The translations under genes were made by a program, and so were the position numbers. A stretch of 64,000 nucleotides of DNA from Terfezia claveryi (Eukaryota > Ascomycota > Pezizomycetes > Pezizales > Pezizaceae), in the NCBI GenBank assembly GCA_015179025.1, contig WHUX01000045.1:1-64000 (forward strand), given 5' to 3'. Shown here in pieces: positions 11,049 to 21,512 of the stretch. Position 1 is the first letter of the stretch, and every line of letters starts with the position of its first letter. Under the pieces are notes generated by a model. That model was not told the DNA's origin. It was given only the letters and a program-made list of their open reading frames with translations, and did not search any database.

Positions 11049-11726
11049 TGTAATGGAGAACAATGTTTCATTGCTTATATAATTGATTATATACTTTTGT
11101 ATTTCCTATATTACTACTATGTTATGTAACTAAGCTCTCGGTTGAAGGACTAGCCTTCTACCACCTCCTATTGCTTTATAAGCGTCCATAGCATGCGGAA
11201 TTTGCCATGGGAAGTTCCATGGCACTTACCATATGAAGACACCCTCATTATGGCCGCGTGACCTCTGTTTAAGGCGTGTGACTTATTACTATGGCCACAT
11301 GACCATCGTTTAAGGCGTATGACTCATTACTATGGCCACATGACCCCTTTTGTACAGCGCACCACCTTCTGGTATGCCACCCTTCATTGTATTTATTTCC
11401 TTAGTCATCAGATCTCAGAGGAGTATAAATAGGCCGCTGAATTCCCTCTGGAATCCATAGAAAGAGAAGAAGCAACCAAGCAAGCACACAGAGCAAGCAA
11501 GCCTATATTCCGATCAGATCAAGATCATATAGCTTAGATAGCACAAATCATATAAGATAGATTACACCAGTTAATTACTGTTCCCTTCGGGAATGTCCCA
11601 CATAGTAATCTCCCTACCCTTCTGAGGTCTTACCTCAGCAGAACCGAAATACATAAACGTCCGTGCCTACGGATATAGATTGTATAAATGGTACTAAATA
11701 AATACTGTCTAGTACCATTCATTATA
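11049..11726 (+). repeat. Gyp-A 3' LTR, copy 1
   Basis: 678 bp, opening TGTAATG and closing CATTATA (CATTACA in the 13990-14670 copy). It matches 13990-14670 and the split LTR at 47760-53487. It contains a tandem repeat of a motif around TTTAAGGCGTGTGACTTATTA. Confidence 0.92.
11424..11431 (+). promoter_or_regulatory. TATA-like box of Gyp-A LTR
   Basis: TATAAATA inside the LTR, conserved in the 53.2 kb copy and partly decayed (GTTTAAATA) near 14367. Its position in the middle of the LTR suits a U3 promoter. Confidence 0.5.
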
Positions 11727-13989
11727 AAACACTAGCATATCCACTTCTTCAAGCTCTCAGCTGCGAAGAAGCTATCCAGGAAATTAGAGAATAAGCAAAA
11801 AGATGGATTACTAACAAGCTGACATACCTCTGTCTCTAACCTAGGATTTAGTTCAGTAACTCTACCAAACAAATGAGAACCCATCAAATAGAATAGGAGA
11901 TCAAGGATTCTCCCATTGCTCCTCAACAACCATGGAATACACTTCAACAACCAGCTGCAACCGCTAGTATCAGCAACATGATTCCCATTAACATAGCTAC
12001 CATTACCACTCATTACAAAAAGTGAGTAGCTATTGACGAAGAACTAGTACCCTCATTTATTCAAGACACCAAGACCTCCAGACAGCGTTGTAATTTCTGT
12101 ATGTTCTCAGGATATAATGCTTCTACATGCAAGGAGAAGAAACCCACTATTAATGACTTTAACGGAAGGATCAAACCAACCCTCAACAAGCTTATTAAAG
12201 AGAAATATATCAGCGATAGATCAGAAGATGACAAGCACTAATTCATTATACATTAGCTTGACCAAGGTACAGGTATGAAAGCCACATATCAATCGTGTAT
12301 AAGAGTATGTCCTATCTAGAAGAACTACTATGATCCCTTTGTGATCCATAAGGATTATAAAAGAAAAGATGGATTTTTGTACGTTAAGAACCGACAAAGA
12401 CAATGGAGAGTAGTGTTGCCCTCTACTTTTAATATTGAAGGTAAGAACTATCTCGAACTAGTTCTTAAAGATGCACATGAAGCAACCGCTCATAGTGGCA
12501 TTAAAAAAACAATAAAATATCTTACTGACTGATATAATTGCCAGTCCTTTGCAGAACCAACTAAGGACTATATCAGAAGTTGTGATACTTGTTAATGGAC
12601 AAAGTATTCCAATAAGGCTCTACTTAGAGTTGTAACCCTATAATATGTACCAAGCAGGCTATAGACACACATATTGATGGATTTTCTTAAGCTAGTACCT
12701 GTGTTTACTAAGTGTTCAATTTTGTACTTGAATATTCCTGTTGAAGAAGATCATGTAGTTTGTATTTCACAACTTTGGACGATTATCGATAGACAATTAG
12801 GATTCAACTTTCTTATTCCTGTTTTAGATTATTTCATAGCAGAACAATATACTGCTACTTTTGACACTCATATAGTCCCTACTATAAGATACCCTTTTTG
12901 TATTGTTTTTGACTGTGACAATCTTTTTATATTAACACACTTTTAAGATTGGGCTAGGAATAAAAGAATCAAGTTGGAACTGTCTACCATATATCATCTA
13001 CGTGCAGATGGACAATTAGAAATTATGAATAAAGAAATTTTGCTAGTAGCAAGAGCCTATAAAATCGAAGGATTTGATTGGCTACAGAAACTACTAGAGA
13101 TACAGTTGTAACTTAACTCTAGGTATAATGCTGCTAGAAAGAATAGCCTCTTTTCTACACTGTTTAGATTTAATACAAATCTTAATATATCAATACTTAC
13201 ATACCCCATTAATATATATATACTAGCAAATGAATGTCATAAGGTAATATCTAAAAACCTATATGATGCTAAGAAGACTCAAGCATCTCAAGCAAACAAA
13301 TAACTACCCAATATAGCCAAATTTTCAGTTGGACAACAAGTTATACTTTCCTCAGAAAATATTAACCTATTAAATATCTTACCTAAACTTAAACCAAAAT
13401 GGGTAGGCCCATTTCCTATTGTTTTTAGTAATAGAAAAGGCCATAACTATAGCCTAGACCCATCCAGTCAACCTGACCTCCACCTTATTTATAATACTTT
13501 TCATATCAGCAAACTCAAACTATATTATAAAAATGATCCTACTCAGTTCCTTCACAGACAATCATAAGAACTGAGACCAATTCAAGATGATCGTTATGAA
13601 GTTGAAAAGGTATTATAATTCAGAACAGCTCCTCGAACTGGAGAAAGACAAAATAAGGTCAGATAGCTAGAATACTCTCCTAAACATGATTCCTGGGTAA
13701 ATGCCAAGGATATCACTACCGAAAATTTTCTATGACTTCTGGACGACTGGAAGTATGGAAGATACATTCAAGAGAGATCGAAGAACTAAAGGAAATGAAG
13801 GACCACAAACTAGAGATGAGACCCAAGCTCTCATCCAACAAGAATGAGATAGAATCATAAGTCAAGGAAACACTAAAAATATCTATGTTAATATTAATAT
13901 ATTAATTTTGCATCAAATCTTAGGACGTATAGTAACCAATATAGTAGAGTGAGAAAAGTAAGGATAGGAAATCCTTCTATATAGGGAAA
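11727..13989 (+). pseudogene. pol: Gyp-A copy 2, 3' part of pol only
   Basis: A second, more decayed copy of the sequence at about 8796-11048, starting abruptly after the LTR of copy 1. The linker knuckle has lost its first Cys pair pattern (CNFCMFSGYNASTC: the His is now Tyr). The integrase zinc-binding His residues survive near 12475-12490. The integrase core is recognisable at about 12680-13250. Nearly every block carries TAG, TAA or TGA codons. The simplest reading is that copy 1 inserted into the pol of this older copy, whose 5' part would lie to the left of the window. Unequal recombination is an alternative. Confidence 0.82.
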
Positions 13990-14670
13990 TGTAATGAAGA
14001 ACGTTGTTTCATTGCTTATATAATTGATTATATACTTTTGTATTTCCTATATTACTACTATATTATGTAACTAAGCCTCTCGTTTGAAGGACTAGCCTTC
14101 TACTACCTCTTATTACTTTATAAGTATCTATAGCATATGGAATTTGCCATAGCAAATTCCATAGAACTTGCCATATGAGCACACCCTTATTATAGCTACA
14201 TGATCTTTATTTAAAGGTGTATGATTTATTACTATAGCCATATGACTATTATTTAGGGTGTGTGACTTATTACTATGGCCACATAACCTCTTTTGTACAA
14301 TACACTACCTTCCAGTATACTACCCTTTGTTATATTTATTTCCTTAGTCATCAGATCTTAGAGGAGTTTAAATAGGCCATTAGATTTCCTGTGGAATCCA
14401 CAGACAGATAAGAAGCCAGCAAGCAAGTACATAGCAGCATGCAAGCCTATATACCGATTAGATCAAGATCATATAGCTTAGATAGTCCAAATTATACAAG
14501 CTAGATTATACCAGTTAATTACTGTTCCCTACAGGAACGTCCTACATTGTAATCTCCCTACCCTTCTAAGGACTTACCTTAACAGAACCGAAATATACAA
14601 ACGTCCATGCCTATGGATATACATTCTATAAATGGTACCGAATGAATACTATCTAGTACTATTCATTACA
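13990..14670 (+). repeat. Gyp-A 3' LTR, copy 2
   Basis: 681 bp, TGTAATG to CATTACA, homologous along its length to 11049-11726 but with many transitions, so it is older. It closes the truncated copy at 11727-13989. Confidence 0.92.
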
Positions 14671-14817
14671 CACTATCTAAATATAATGCAAACTGCCTAT
14701 CATTAAGAAAGGCTCCTACATTAAGCTTACAGACTGAGCTGGAAACTACATATAAATATAAAGGCAAATATTAAATATACTACTATCCCTGTTTTTGTTT
14801 AAATTAAAAATATACTA

Positions 14818-15998
14818 CCATACTGCATAAGCTATAGAATCATCATAAGCAATTAGATCAAATGGTAATTTAGTAATTTGTATGCAATTTCCAACTAAAT
14901 AAGCTTAAACTTTGTGATTATTTTGTATATATATAGTAGTTTCTTGAACAATTCAGCTAAGGGTACATATATATTATTACTTAATATATATGGGAAAAAT
15001 ACCTGATTGAATAAAATAGGGTTAGCCATAGGATCTGTGAATAGAAAAGGAATATGGAGTATTTGAATAGTAGGAATTATTGCTTCAACTTTATAGTTGA
15101 GGCATATATAAGCTAGAGATGACCAATCTCTACAAAACTTCTCTCATTTGAGAGGTAAGTTGAAGAGGAATGCCAACAAGCAATTTCTTGAAGTATCTCA
15201 ACCAAATCAAGCCAAAGTCAAGAACCTAATAGCTCACAAGAATCTACATAGAAAGTAGAATGTTTTAGGTAACTGAAGCTATCAGTTAACTTTTTCTTAA
15301 TTGATATATCCCAAGATTTATTATTTCTACCTAATATGGCTACAATATCACGCTACCTTAATTTAGGCTAAAATATACTTGTTATTAGTGCAAGGGATTG
15401 CCCTCTTTGTAATAATTCTTTTAAGCTATCAAACACTTGACACTACCTTCTTTTGGTACAACTAGGTCAACTCTTACCTCAATTCAGAATAGGCCCCCAT
15501 TGAATGGCCTGTTTCAGATCTGGTCAGATATTATGACTGAAGTATCTAAATAGCCTTCTTACCTATATATATCCTTTAGACCTATCAGACACTTGACTTC
15601 AAACTACTTTGCTTAAGATACTCTAAGAAATTGCTCCCTGGCATCCTTTCCTCAACTGATCTGGAAGATGAGAAAAGTTTTGTAGAGATTGGTCATCACT
15701 AGCTTATGTAGGCCTCAACTATAATATGGAAGCAATAATTCCTACTATTCAAATAAGCTATATCCTCTTTCTATTTATAGATCCTCTGACTAACCCTATT
15801 CAATCCAATCATGTATTTTTCCCATATATTTTGAGTAGTAATATGTATGTGTCCTTGGGTGATTTGTTCAAGAAACTACTATATATATATAAAATAATCC
15901 CAAAGTTTGAGCCTATTTGGTTGGAAATTGCATATAAAACACCAAATCGCCATTTGATCTGGTTGCCTATAATGATCTGGTAGCCGGTACAGTATGGT
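14818..15998. mobile_element. 1.2 kb inverted-repeat (foldback) element, diverged
   Basis: The segments at about 14818-15235 and 15590-15998 are reverse complements of one another with many differences. The ends read ACCATACTG and CAGTATGGT. The middle (about 350 bp) is AT-rich and has no recognised frame. No clear target duplication was found. It could be a decayed non-autonomous DNA transposon or a local inverted duplication. Confidence 0.65.
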
Positions 15999-17008
15999 AC
16001 CCAATATCATTCTATAAATCTCATATGTACTAATAAATCTTATTCTAGTTCATTTTTATCAGAATCCTCTAAGGAGGACACAATACATATTGATGGCTCT
16101 TCTACTTAATATCCAACCTCATTTCATCCTATACTTCAACTTTTTAATTTATTGTGTGCTTTATTCCATGTTGTACCTACTATATATGAATATTACTTAC
16201 TCAGGTAATTATGTGCTACTGTGTTCTTCCAGGGGGCCCGGGCCTACAGCGAGAACAGTTGTTGTCTTGCTGTGGGCCTGGGCCCCTTGTGAGCCTGGCC
16301 TCTCACCAAATATTAAATTCTCAGTGTAGGCCCGAATTAGATCTATCACCTCTTTCCTAGCTAGACGTTCAGCCTACTATATATGTACCTGGAGGAGGGG
16401 AGGCAGGCAAGGGTAGAGAAAGCAACTCATTATAGTAGAGTATCCCCTGTGCTACCTACTTGTTAGGCAGTTGACTCCCTACCTTGCACGGGTGCTAGGT
16501 TAAGTCCGATTGAATTCCAGATAGACTTGAATAGATCAAATCTCATACAAACAGTTAAGGCTGGCCGGAGAAAACAGCAAATGCAAGAGCAGAATGAGCG
16601 GAGTATGAATATCAAATTTTCGGACTCATTCGGACTGAGCTATACACATCTCCAGAAGGTCAAGCTCGCCATTACCTGACTTGGTTCCACGCGATTTTTC
16701 TAATGCTGCAACCATGTCGTGTGATTGGTAGATACAATGGCACATTTAGAGGTGCTATAGTTTAGAGTAGTACATTGCAACCCCAATAGCAGTGCAAGAC
16801 CTTAGGTCTCCTTTGAAGTTGGAAGTCAGATTTCTTCGGGGAATTTAATTGGATATCTCAGGGATGCCACAAAATCTTAAGGGAAAAGAAAAGGGCGCTA
16901 AACCAATGGCTATCCCTACTCTGGACAACAAACTGAGGTATTGAAACTCTGGATCCATGTCAACTACCGACATCTAAAGATACACTGAGGATAGAGTTGT
17001 CAGTGATT
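15999..17008. other. No gene recognised; AT-rich with a GC-rich hairpin
   Basis: Mostly AT-rich sequence, with a GC-rich patch at 16230-16340 and a purine-rich stretch near 16390-16430. The part from about 16440 may be 5' sequence of the LINE remnant that starts at 17009, but no motif proves it. Confidence 0.4.
16233..16286. repeat. GC-rich hairpin
   Basis: Arms 16233-16256 and 16263-16286 pair at about 19 of 24 positions around a 6-base loop; the stem ends in GGGGCCC against GGGCCCC. It stands out in an AT-rich setting. Function unknown. Confidence 0.6.
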
Positions 17009-18258
17009 ATGGAGAAGCAGAATACTACCGAGCAAAGGGAGGTCAAGTGACAAGAGAGGGAGCTAGATTAGGAGAAGAAGAAGGCTTGTTTGAAAGATAG
17101 AAGGAACAGGTTCACAAAGCTGAAGTTTGAAGACTGGATAATAATAGGGATGTTTTTGTAAAAACATACTATGTGCTTCTTGAACCTTATGGATAATGAG
17201 ACAGATATTAACATTGCTTTAACAATTCTGAAACAGGATAGAGTAATAATTAGGGACAGTAAGTGACAGCTATCTAGCTTATGCAAGATGACTTGATACA
17301 AAATGAAGAAGTATCAAAGTCAGGTTGATAATTACGAGTACAAGCTGGAAGTGAAGGAGTCTAAGAGAGGATAATAGCCAGTCTCAAAGAAGAGTGTCGA
17401 ATAAGTTAGATATGGATGCATTATATACTGATAAAGAACTCTTGAACCTTGGTAGTTTTTGCAGATTAAGAGGTGGCACATTTTGAGAAGATGGAGAGGT
17501 TGAAGAAAGAGATTTCAAAGTTAAGGTAGAAGAAGGAGAAATGGGTTAAGAGAGAGGAGATGGTAGGAAACCAATTACAAATTTGCGAGAGAAACTGGAA
17601 GGAGTGGGTAGAGAGAGAGGTGGAAGAAAAATCAAAAAAGATAGTAGTTTCTGAGCAGAAGAAATAGCAGGCAAAGGGTAAGGCACTACCAGTTGAAATA
17701 GTACAGTATTAGTAGCAACCCAGTCAGACTTCATAGTAGTAAAGGTAGAAAAGATACAGGTAGAAGTTGGTATTATAAACAGAAGAGAAGATCGAGAAGA
17801 AAGGGGCAAGAGATAGTGGGGATATTGTGATGGCAGATAGGTCAGATTTATATGAGGACCTACCTAGGTATGAGGATTAGTACGAGGCCCCAGTAGTAGC
17901 ACTCTCAACTACCAAAAAAACAGACTGCACTACATTCCGTAGCAAGAGCTGGTAAGAATTCCCGACTAGATGAAACACCCCTACCAACTGTATGATCTAG
18001 TGACACCTGTCTAACTAATACAATAGTGATTCACAGGGTCCCCTGCCAGAGACCTATTGTAGATATTATATAGAATGTGGGTGTAAGAGGGGTTTTAGGA
18101 GCATGTTAGCTCTTGGGAGTTAACCAGAGATTTGGTAAAGCCACCAGCTCCGTAGTTGTATTTTTTAACAGCAAATTAGCTATGGGGAGCCACCTGAAGA
18201 TAAGAGGATGCTGGCTCCCAATTGAGGCTTATGATTTCGATAGAGGAAAGAAGTAGGT
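17009..18258 (+). pseudogene. Tad-like LINE ORF1 remnant
   Basis: It starts at an ATG at 17009 (MEKQNTTEQREVK) and continues as a Lys/Glu-rich, coiled-coil-like region in shifting frames up to about 17900. The C-terminal block (about 18076-18258) reads WLLGVNQRFGKATSSVVVFF followed by a segment ending WLPIEAYDFDRGK. I recognise this layout as the conserved region of ORF1 proteins of fungal Tad-clade LINEs (a nucleic-acid binding protein of the retrotransposon particle). TAG and TGA codons replace Trp, Gln and Arg codons throughout, so it is dead. The family call rests on motif resemblance only. Confidence 0.5.
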
Positions 18259-18414
18259 GAATTTGCACTGTAGCCAGTAATGGGATTTTATTCTAATGGC
18301 TTATTATGTATCGCTTACCTCATTTGGCATCTTGCACTCCCATACAGTTTATATAGGATATCGGTCATTTATAGGTTGATTTGAGTTGAGTGAGTTATTA
18401 GTTGGCCTGTTGTT

Positions 18415-18511
18415 CTATAGGTATATCGGGTCTTTTAAGATGAGGGAACGGGGCCGTCTCATAGCCTAAGGCTCTATAGACATATAGACTTCATAGAAAA
18501 AGAAAAAAAAA
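18415..18511 (+). repeat. LINE-type 3' end with A-tail
   Basis: The sequence up to an A-rich tail at 18497-18511 is homologous, inverted, to 47663-47757, which ends in a 20-base T tract. A shared 3' segment ending in poly(A) is typical of LINEs. It follows the ORF1 remnant by only about 160 bp, with no room for ORF2. Confidence 0.55.
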
Positions 18512-19356
18512 GTCATAGCTGGTACTACCAAAGGGGGGTTTCTTCCTGTACATATGATGTATTGGTTAGTCACTAGAGGATCTTGGTTATAGTATCTTCT
18601 ATGAATCATTTACATTTAGCAGAAGAATTCCCAGCAATGAACCTATAGAGACTATTGGGAACACATCGCCGGTGGATTGTGGGAGTTTGTATGTACTATC
18701 TTCTATATCATGGAACACTGGGAAATGCAGCGTGAGGCAAGGTATTACTTACGGTTCAGAGTACTATTAAAGTAATGAATTCCATTACGCATATTCCCTG
18801 ACATTACATACAAGAGCTTCAGGTTCGGGGTTAACTGCAGCATAATAGTCAAACAGGATGGATACAGATATTGGTCTCAATGAATATAGCAATACAGATG
18901 CAGTTTACCTGTAGAGGCTTAAAGAGCAAAGGGTAATACTATAGCAGAGTTGTGACTGCATAGTTCTCTACCATTGGCAACAATATTGGAAGTAACTGGG
19001 TAGGGTCCAGTATAAGTTATGGAAAGCAGGTAAGGCTGTAAGTATGTCCCATAGCGAAAGTGAGAACTAATAAAGGAGGCCATTATGAAGTTGGGGCTTC
19101 AGTATTCCTCCCACTCAAGGTGTAAAGTGCACAGTCTGACAGATAAGCAGATAGTAATCCCGACATAGGTTGGCTGACTTCATCAATAGCATGCCACTTA
19201 CCTATAATGGCCAGGCTCTTACAGCTCCATGGGGCAGTAAAGTATCAGTTGAGCTCCTGTTATCTGCTGCTAATACCTCTGAAGGGACCATGAAATTGGT
19301 AAGGGAAAATTGTGCCCTAGGCTGCTAATACAATGATGACCACCTACAGCTATGCA
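18512..19356. other. No gene recognised
   Basis: About 850 bp of decayed sequence with short frames only. It may hold further LINE debris, but I see no domain motif, terminal repeat or RNA gene. Confidence 0.4.
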
Positions 19357-19588
19357 TTTTTTTTTTATTTTTTTTAAATACTTATTACTCCTATGCAGCA
19401 CTATTAGGGAGGCTATGAGGAGCTACCCAGAAACCCGGTAGATTTAAGGGAGAGGTAAGTTAATCTGCCAACCCTATGTAAACTAAGTATACAGATAGAG
19501 ATGAGGCCTCATACTGTTATTAATGGACTAGCCAATGACCCGAAGGCTTAACTGAGCCTCAAGCCCAACTTGACAAACTGAAGGACTC
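19357..19588 (-). mobile_element. LINE 3' untranslated end and poly(A), minus strand, distal part
   Basis: A T-rich tract at 19357-19375 is the A-tail of a minus-strand element. The adjoining 3' UTR (19376-19588) contains GGGTCATTGGCTAGTCCATT on the minus strand, shared with 38880-39097. It is separated from its coding end (38228-38640) by the Gyp-C nest, which inserted in this 3' UTR. Confidence 0.6.
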
Positions 19589-19739
19589 TGTAACGAGGGC
19601 TCTGGGGGACAAGGTGACCAAGAGGTACGCCAGGAAAGTGGCAAGGGGCAATCACACACGTAGGAGCGCTACGTGTGTGATCTGGGGAAAGGCTAGGGTA
19701 AGACACATGTAGGAACGCTACGTGTATGACCAGGGGGAG
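19589..19739 (-). repeat. Gyp-C copy 1 3' LTR, first fragment
   Basis: It begins TGTAACGAGGGCTCTGGGGG on the plus strand (the LTR 3' end, read inverted) and stops at the Gyp-B insertion. It contains an imperfect palindrome built on CACACGTAG and CTACGTGTG. The rest of this LTR is 25639-26012. Confidence 0.88.
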
Positions 19740-20231
19740 TGTCACAACGTTAATTTACTTGCGAGCTATTTGACACCCGAACAGGCTTGTTCGAGTGTCA
19801 GCATGGTATTTGAATTTACTTGCGAGCTATTTGACACCCGAACAGGCTTGTTCGAGTGTCAGCACGGTATTTGAATTTACTTGCGAGGTATTTGACACCC
19901 GAACAGGCTTGTTCGAGTGTCAGCAGGCTTGTTCGAGTGTCTTAATTCTAGAAGGGATTAGAGAGGTGGATCGAGGAGTATTACCTGCGATCGCAGGTGA
20001 CATCAAGTTAGTCGGGCGCCACTCCTTTGACTACGGCAATCGTGTATATAGGAAGCCTTAGTTGTCATTTCTTGTTCTTGTTCCTTACGCAACGTCTTAT
20101 ATTATAACCTTAGTAATACAGACTCTGCCTTTTGTCCTGATACTCCAATCTACGGTTATAGTTTCGTCTTCGTGTGCTCCTTGAAGTCACGTCTTTAGTT
20201 ATAGCCACAGCTATCGACTTACGCTGTTACA
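19740..20231 (+). repeat. Gyp-B copy 1 5' LTR
   Basis: 492 bp, TGTCAC to TTACA. It has three 61 bp tandem units, each holding a 28 bp near-palindrome (GACACCCGAACA plus TGTTCGAGTGTC around four bases), at 19772-19799, 19833-19860 and 19894-19921. The downstream junction contains CTACGTTG, as in Gyp-C; I could not assign a primer tRNA. Confidence 0.92.
19772..19921. promoter_or_regulatory. Three tandem 28 bp palindromes in Gyp-B LTR
   Basis: Half-sites GACAC(C/T)CGAACA and TGTTCG(A/G)GTGTC face each other. Repetition inside an LTR suggests a binding site for a dimeric regulator, but this is inference. The same palindrome occurs in Gyp-C LTRs (31312, 37046, 63001 and 63039). Confidence 0.4.
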
Positions 20232-20280
20232 CTACGTTGCGTCGATACATTCTACTGAGCGCAACCTCTAGCTACGAACA

Positions 20281-21486
20281 ATGACTCAGCCCGTTATTGA
20301 ATTGCCGGCTGCTATTGTCGACCTAGTTCCTCGTTTGTGAACTGCATTGAACTCAGCAAACTAGGACTACACCGGAATACTCAATGAAACCATTACCCTA
20401 CTAGATCAGCTACCAGGGCTACCAGACCAACGACAAGATGTCGTAAGATTACGAACCCAAGTAACAAACTTAACGAATCAACTCACGGCGTGGCAACAAG
20501 AAGACACAACCTTACGCACAGCCACTCAAGAGTTACGAGATGAAGTAACTACTCAAGAGATAGTAATTAATGAGCTTCGAACGCAGTTGGAAGATATGAG
20601 GGCTATCAATGCGACTTTGGCTCGGTTGCAACCAGGAGAAGGAGGGGGTCGTTCCGAGAAGATACCCAACCCAGAAAAATTCTGGGGAAAAGACCGAAAT
20701 AAGCTGCGCCCTTTCCTTACCCAACTACGACTAAAGGCTGCTACTTATAGTGATGAACAAGCAAAACTTCGACTAGCAGTAAATTCCTTAGCTGATCATG
20801 CCCTAGTTCAGGTTACCTCTTACATTGAAAATGATATGGTGAACTTAACCAACCTAGCAGCACTTATTACCATTCTCGAAAATGCATTCGGTGATCCAAA
20901 TCGAGTAGCCAATGCAGAGTACAAACTACAAACGATGATTCAGGGGGCCAGGGAGTTCGCTGCCTATTTTGCCGAATTTCAACGATATGCAGCTGAAACG
21001 AGTTGGGGTAATACGGCTAAGTTGGCAGCTCTAAAGCGTGGACTTTCCTACCAACTACAACAAGATCTCCTCGCCATACATCCTGAGCCCACGGAGTTTA
21101 ACGAGTATGTGGAGGTCTGCCAAAGGCTAGATACTCGTCGCCGCGCACCTCAAACGCAAATGCGTAATTGTGTTGGACCAACGCCCTGAATGATATCACG
21201 CCCTACCGCTCCCACTCCAGTTAACCCCCAAATAGTCCAAACTCCCTCTATCTCTACATCCACGGGTACTCACCCTGGGCCCATGGATTTGTCTGCAGGA
21301 AGGAAGAAGATATCTTCGGAGGAAAAAGCAAAGAGAATGGCTGAAGGGAGGTGCTATTATTGTGGAAGAATAGGACATGGGGTTAGAACTGGCCCACACG
21401 TACAAAAACGTACCCTACAAGTTGCCGAAACGGTTATGGAAAATACGAATAAGGGACTAGAAGTTGGGGAACAGGCAAAAGAGTAG
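20281..21486 (+). pseudogene. gag: Gyp-B copy 1 gag
   Basis: A single frame of about 400 codons starts MTQPVIELPAA and forms the capsid and nucleocapsid protein. An N-terminal coiled-coil-like region (to about codon 110) is followed by a capsid core (FWGKDRNKLRPFLTQLRLKA onward) and a CCHC knuckle, CYYCGRIGHGVRTG, near 21351-21393. Its last Cys is Gly here (GGC); copy 2 keeps TGC. Three in-frame stops: TGA at 20338-20340 (copy 2 has CGA), TAG at 20362-20364 (also present in copy 2) and TGA at 21187-21189 (copy 2 has CGA). Pol follows in a different frame about 30 bp downstream. Confidence 0.88.
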
Positions 21487-21512
21487 CCTAACCTTAGAGG
21501 AATGGTACTGAG

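Larger units (their letters stand above)
1..11726 (+). mobile_element. Gyp-A copy 1: decayed Ty3/gypsy element, 5' end outside window
   Basis: The order on the plus strand is gag zinc knuckle, protease, reverse transcriptase, RNase H, a linker with a second CCHC knuckle, integrase, chromodomain remnant and 3' LTR. The body is split at 2334/8672 by PAL-1. All frames carry many stops, so it is dead. Positions 1-1100 match 57660-58760 (Gyp-A copy 3), which confirms that it is a repeat family. The 5' LTR and most of gag lie to the left of the window. Confidence 0.9.
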
